The notes under the pieces were generated by a model. It searched no databases. It was not told where the DNA came from and saw only the letters and a list, made by a program, of their open reading frames with translations. Both the position numbers and the translations under genes were made by a program. This document shows, piece after piece, positions 5,986-8,412 of a DNA stretch of 8,412 bases; the stretch's first letter is position 1, and the number at the start of each line of letters is the position of its first letter. Origin of the DNA: Alphaproteobacteria bacterium. Its GTDB lineage: Bacteria; Pseudomonadota; Alphaproteobacteria; CACIAM-22H2. The stretch covers positions 1 to 8,412 of the forward strand of contig VGDA01000138.1 in NCBI GenBank assembly GCA_016869915.1. Reading direction: 5' to 3'.

Positions 5986-6542
5986 CGCGCGTCGCGCTGG
6001 TCACCGGCGGCGCGCGCTCCGGCAAGAGCGCGCATGCCGAGGCGCTCGCGCGGCGCCTCGCCGGCGCGCGCGGCGCCTGCACCTACATCGCCACTGCCGA
6101 GGCCTTCGACGACGAGATGCGCGCGCGCATCGCCCAGCACCGCGCGCAGCGCGGCGCCGGCTGGACGACGCGCGAGGCGCCGCTCGACCTCGCCGCGGCG
6201 ATCGGGGAGGAGGCGCGACCCGGGCGCGTCGTGCTCGTCGACTGCCTCACGGTCTGGATCGGCAACCTGATGCATGCCGGGCGCGACGTGGCGGCGGACT
6301 GCGCCGCGCTCGTCGCGGCGCTCGCCGCGGCGCGCGGGCCGGTGGTGCTCGTGGCGAGGGAGGTCGGCCTCGGCATCGTGCCGGACAACGCGATGGCGCG
6401 CGAGTTCCGCGACCATGCCGGGCGCCTGTCGCAGGCCGTCGCGGCCGTGGCGACGCATGTCGACCTGGTCGCGGCCGGGCTGCCGCTCGCGCTCAAGCGC
6501 CCGCGCCGCGCGCGCCGTCAGGCGCGGAAGACGAGGAGATAG
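5982..6542 (+). CDS. cobU: Bifunctional adenosylcobinamide kinase / adenosylcobinamide-phosphate guanylyltransferase
   Basis: Cytoplasmic enzyme (CobU, also CobP) that phosphorylates adenosylcobinamide and then transfers GMP to it, making adenosylcobinamide-GDP for CobS. The 186-residue product starts at GTG inside the MFS stop codon (GTGA). Motifs: P-loop GGARSGKS at 9-16; YIATAEAFDDEM at 35-46; RIAQHRAQR at 49-57, where H53 aligns with the His reported to carry GMP in Salmonella CobU; W61 with the following TTREAP; VDCLTVWIGNL; and near the C-terminus EVGLGIVPDN and FRDHAGRLSQ. The frame is open well upstream, but that part is antiparallel to nothing useful and overlaps the MFS gene, so GTG 5982 is the natural start. 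Odd: after the usual family end (GLPLALK) it continues with about 14 mostly Arg/Lys residues that run into the tail of convergent cobD, overlapping it by 25 bases. Identity is certain. Confidence 0.95.
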   Translation: MTRVALVTGGARSGKSAHAEALARRLAGARGACTYIATAEAFDDEMRARIAQHRAQRGAGWTTREAPLDLAAAIGEEARPGRVVLVDCLTVWIGNLMHAGRDVAADCAALVAALAAARGPVVLVAREVGLGIVPDNAMAREFRDHAGRLSQAVAAVATHVDLVAAGLPLALKRPRRARRQARKTRR

Positions 6543-7531
6543 GCCGCCGCCAGCGCGGCATGCGCGAGGCAGGCGACGACGAAGAGGCGGCAGGCGCGCT
6601 CGACGTCGCCGGGCGTCGCGCGCGCGCGGCCGTCGCCGATCCAGGGCTCGTCGCTCGGCTCGCCGTGGTAGCGCCGCGGCCCGGAGAGCGCGAGGCCCAG
6701 CGCGCCGGCGCCGGCGGCCTCGGGCCATCCCGCGTTGAAGGAACGGTGCTTGCGCGCGTCGCGCAGCATCGTGCGCAGCGCCGCGAGCGGCCGGCCGCCC
6801 GGCACGATCGCCGCCGCGAGCGCGAGGCACAGCGCCGCGATGCGCGCCGGCAGGAACATCACCGCGGTGTCGAGCCGCGCCGCCGCCTCGCCGAAGGCGC
6901 GGTGGCGCGGCGTGCGGTGGCCGATCATCGAGTCCATCGTGTTGATGGCCTTGAGCGCGATCACGCCCGGCAGGCCGAGCAGCAGGTACCAGAAGACCGG
7001 CGCGACGACCGCGTCGGAGAAGTTCTCGAACAGGCTCTCGATCGCCGCGCGCGCGACGCCGTGCTCGTCGAGCGTCTGGGGGTCGCGGCCGACGATGTGC
7101 GCAACGGCGCGGCGGCCGGCCGCGAGGCCCTCGCCCGCGAGCGCCGTTCCGACGGCGGCGACGTGGTCGCGCAGCGAGCGCTGCGCGACGAGGATGCCGA
7201 TCGCCAGGGCCTCGGCCGCCCATCCCCATTTCGCGTGCACGAAGACGAGATGCGCCGCCCAGCCGATCGCGAAGCTCAGGCCGGCGACGAAGGCGACCGT
7301 GGCGATCCCGCGCAGGCGGCGGTCGTTGAAGCTGCGATGCTCGCGATTGAGTCGCCGGTCGAGGAACGAGACGAGCGCGCCGATCGCGACGACGGGATGC
7401 GGCAGGTAGCGGAAGACCGGCCGCATGTCGCCGGCGAGCGCGTCGATCGCCAGCGCGACGAGCAGGATCGCGGGCGGGTCGGCGATCCAGATCGCCGACA
7501 TGTGCCAGTCGAAGGCCGGGCTCGGGGGCAT
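6518..7531 (-). CDS. cobD: Adenosylcobinamide-phosphate synthase (CobD/CbiB)
   Basis: Inner-membrane enzyme that amidates adenosylcobyric acid with aminopropanol or its phosphate, giving adenosylcobinamide (phosphate), the substrate side of CobU and CobS. The 337 residues fit the family. Motifs: HPVVAIG at 45-51; VGRDPQTLDEHGVARA at 147-162 running into AIESLFENFSDAVVAP at 163-178 (family: RDT, RAxxES, ENxSD); AINTMDSMIGHRT at 195-207; ARLDTAVMFLPAR at 218-230; and FNAGWPEAAGAGAL at 265-278. Membrane segments lie near 21-35, 75-95, 175-195 and 225-245. Start: ATG 7531 is preferred for length, but ATG 7501 (M11) is equally plausible and neither has a strong ribosome site. Its stop lies inside the end of cobU on the other strand. 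Upstream, 52 bases separate it from the ankyrin gene on the same strand, so it could be read from a promoter further back. Confidence 0.95.
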   Translation of the reverse strand: MPPSPAFDWHMSAIWIADPPAILLVALAIDALAGDMRPVFRYLPHPVVAIGALVSFLDRRLNREHRSFNDRRLRGIATVAFVAGLSFAIGWAAHLVFVHAKWGWAAEALAIGILVAQRSLRDHVAAVGTALAGEGLAAGRRAVAHIVGRDPQTLDEHGVARAAIESLFENFSDAVVAPVFWYLLLGLPGVIALKAINTMDSMIGHRTPRHRAFGEAAARLDTAVMFLPARIAALCLALAAAIVPGGRPLAALRTMLRDARKHRSFNAGWPEAAGAGALGLALSGPRRYHGEPSDEPWIGDGRARATPGDVERACRLFVVACLAHAALAAAYLLVFRA

Positions 7532-7583
7532 CCGGTCGCGCGCCGGCGTCAGGGATCCGCGCGCGCGCCGGGCCGCGGCGGGG

Positions 7584-8180
7584 TCACTGCGTGGCGCCGG
7601 CGCGCTTCAGGACCGTGACGACGCCGGAGCGGCCTCCGTCCTGCGCATGCCGGAGGGCGGTGCGGCCCGTGTGGTCCTCGCGCCGCCAGTCCGCGCCGGA
7701 CTTCAGCAGCCGCGCGGCGACCTGGGCGTAGCCGCGCCGCGCGGCGGCGATCAGCGGCGTCTCGCCCTGCGGGCCCTCGGCGTCGATCGCGGCCCCCGCC
7801 TTGAGCAGGGCGCCGACCGCCTCGTCGTGGCCGCGCTGCGCGGCCTGGAACAGCGCGGTCGAGCCATCGCGGTCGCGCGCGTCGACCCTGGCCTTGTGGG
7901 CGACCAGGAGGTCGATCGCCTCGACATGCCCGCCGCGCGCGGCGAGCACGATGGCGGGGATGCGGTTGATGTCGGCGCTGTTCGCGGACTGGCCTGCGAT
8001 CAGAAGCCCTCGCAGTGTCGCGACGTCGCCCGCGCGCGCGGCGTCGGCGACCGGCACGCGCTGGAACATGTCGAGCGTCATCTGCGCGACCGCCGGGGCC
8101 GGCGCGACCCCGGCCAGCGGCGCGAGCGCGAGGAGGAGGAGGCGGGCGGCGAGCGGCGCCGGGGCGGTCTTGCGGGGCAT
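7584..8180 (-). CDS. Exported ankyrin-repeat protein
   Basis: A 198-residue protein that begins with a clear signal peptide: MPRK, a Leu/Ala-rich core at about 8-24, and a signal peptidase site after PAVA (A32/Q33), so it should be periplasmic. The mature part is almost wholly ankyrin repeats of 33 residues: about 39-67 (AARAGDVATLRGLL), 68-100 (AARGGHVEAIDLLV), 101-133 (DGSTALFQAAQRGHDEAVGA), 134-166 (GETPLIAAARRGYAQVAARL) and a final one at 167-198. Such repeats bind other proteins; no enzyme domain is present. The start ATG 8180 is preceded by GGAGG and gives the signal peptide; the frame is open further upstream, but that would put Arg-rich sequence before it. It lies 31 bases after the anion-permease gene on the same strand, so the two are probably co-transcribed and the protein could act with that permease. 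The binding partner is unknown. Confidence 0.85.
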   Translation of the reverse strand: MPRKTAPAPLAARLLLLALAPLAGVAPAPAVAQMTLDMFQRVPVADAARAGDVATLRGLLIAGQSANSADINRIPAIVLAARGGHVEAIDLLVAHKARVDARDRDGSTALFQAAQRGHDEAVGALLKAGAAIDAEGPQGETPLIAAARRGYAQVAARLLKSGADWRREDHTGRTALRHAQDGGRSGVVTVLKRAGATQ

Positions 8181-8211
8181 GCCTCCATTTGGGGAGGCGC
8201 CGCCGCGAGCG

Positions 8212-8412
8212 TCAAGCGCCGCCACTCCAGGCGATCCTGCCGGTCGCGAGGAGCCACGCCGCCGCGAAGGCAAGCGAGGCGAGCGCCATCGGCACGCCCG
8301 CGCGCGCATGCTCGGCGAGGCCGAAGCGCACGCCCTCGCGCGCCGCACGCTCGGCGACGATCAGGTTGGCGACGCTGCCGACCAGCAGCAAGTTGCCGGC
8401 GAGGGTCGTCGT
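8212..8412 (-). CDS. ArsB/SLC13-type anion permease, C-terminal fragment (cut by window edge)
   Basis: The minus strand from the window edge to TGA at 8214-8212 encodes 66 in-frame residues without a start. They read TTTLAGNLLLVGSVANLIV, then an amphipathic stretch with ERAAREGVRFG and EHARAGVP, then a hydrophobic segment (MALASLAFAAAWLLATG) and a short tail. This matches the last part of the ArsB/NhaD/SLC13 ion-transporter superfamily, where the GN-(6 to 8 residues)-AAN loop forms part of the substrate site and is followed by a glycine-proline turn and the last helix. Relatives carry arsenite, dicarboxylates, sulfate, citrate or sodium/protons; the fragment does not decide which. It is the first gene of an apparent minus-strand run with the ankyrin gene and perhaps cobD. 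Confidence 0.75.
   Translation of the reverse strand, partial: TTTLAGNLLLVGSVANLIVAERAAREGVRFGLAEHARAGVPMALASLAFAAAWLLATGRIAWSGGA

Noticed and set aside
5553..7229. Long minus-strand open frame spanning the MFS end, cobU and part of cobD
   Set aside because: It overlaps three well-supported genes in wrong frames and shows no domain.
7532..7583. Terminator between the ankyrin gene and cobD
   Set aside because: GC-rich partial inverted repeats are present, but there is no clean stem or T-run, and similar stems arise everywhere in this composition.

Overview
The window reads as chromosomal DNA of a very GC-rich alphaproteobacterium. By eye the GC content is well above 70%, genes are tightly packed with ATGA/GTGA stop-start overlaps, a RegB/PrrB/ActS-type redox sensor kinase is present, and five late cobalamin genes lie together. 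The genus cannot be fixed from the sequence. No insertion sequence, tRNA, rRNA, CRISPR array or phage gene was seen. No stretch over 300 bases lacks a gene; the longest gaps are the two divergent promoter regions.

Layout. (1) Bases 1-393, minus: the N-terminal membrane half of a RegB-like sensor histidine kinase, cut by the window edge. (2) Bases 465-2041, plus: a two-gene ABC-2 exporter (ATPase, then permease, overlapping by 4 bases), divergent from regB across about 70 bases holding the first AT-rich promoter-like island. (3) Bases 2056-7531: a late cobalamin block. cobT is on the minus strand. Divergent from it is a tightly coupled plus-strand run: cobS, a histidine phosphatase (cobC-like), an MFS transporter and cobU/cobP. 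cobD/cbiB follows on the minus strand and overlaps the end of cobU tail to tail. (4) Bases 7584-8412, minus: a small secreted ankyrin-repeat protein preceded by the last 66 residues of an ArsB/SLC13-type anion permease; these could be co-transcribed with cobD.

How the genes work together. CobD attaches the aminopropanol arm to adenosylcobyric acid. CobU phosphorylates and then guanylylates adenosylcobinamide. CobT makes alpha-ribazole 5'-phosphate from nicotinate mononucleotide and dimethylbenzimidazole. CobS joins the two halves, and a CobC-type phosphatase removes the 5'-phosphate. This is a nearly complete nucleotide-loop assembly module, with no corrin-ring genes in the window. The MFS gene, embedded between cobC and cobU with translational coupling to cobU, is the least explained member and a candidate corrinoid- or precursor-related transporter.

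The most interesting non-coding stretch is the cobT-cobS divergent region and cobS leader (about 3082-3255). It holds a second two-sided -10-like island, fragments resembling parts of a cobalamin riboswitch but not a convincing canonical one, and a GC-rich hairpin that would cover the Shine-Dalgarno of the preferred cobS start. I did not find a clearly novel multi-gene system; the rest is conventional.
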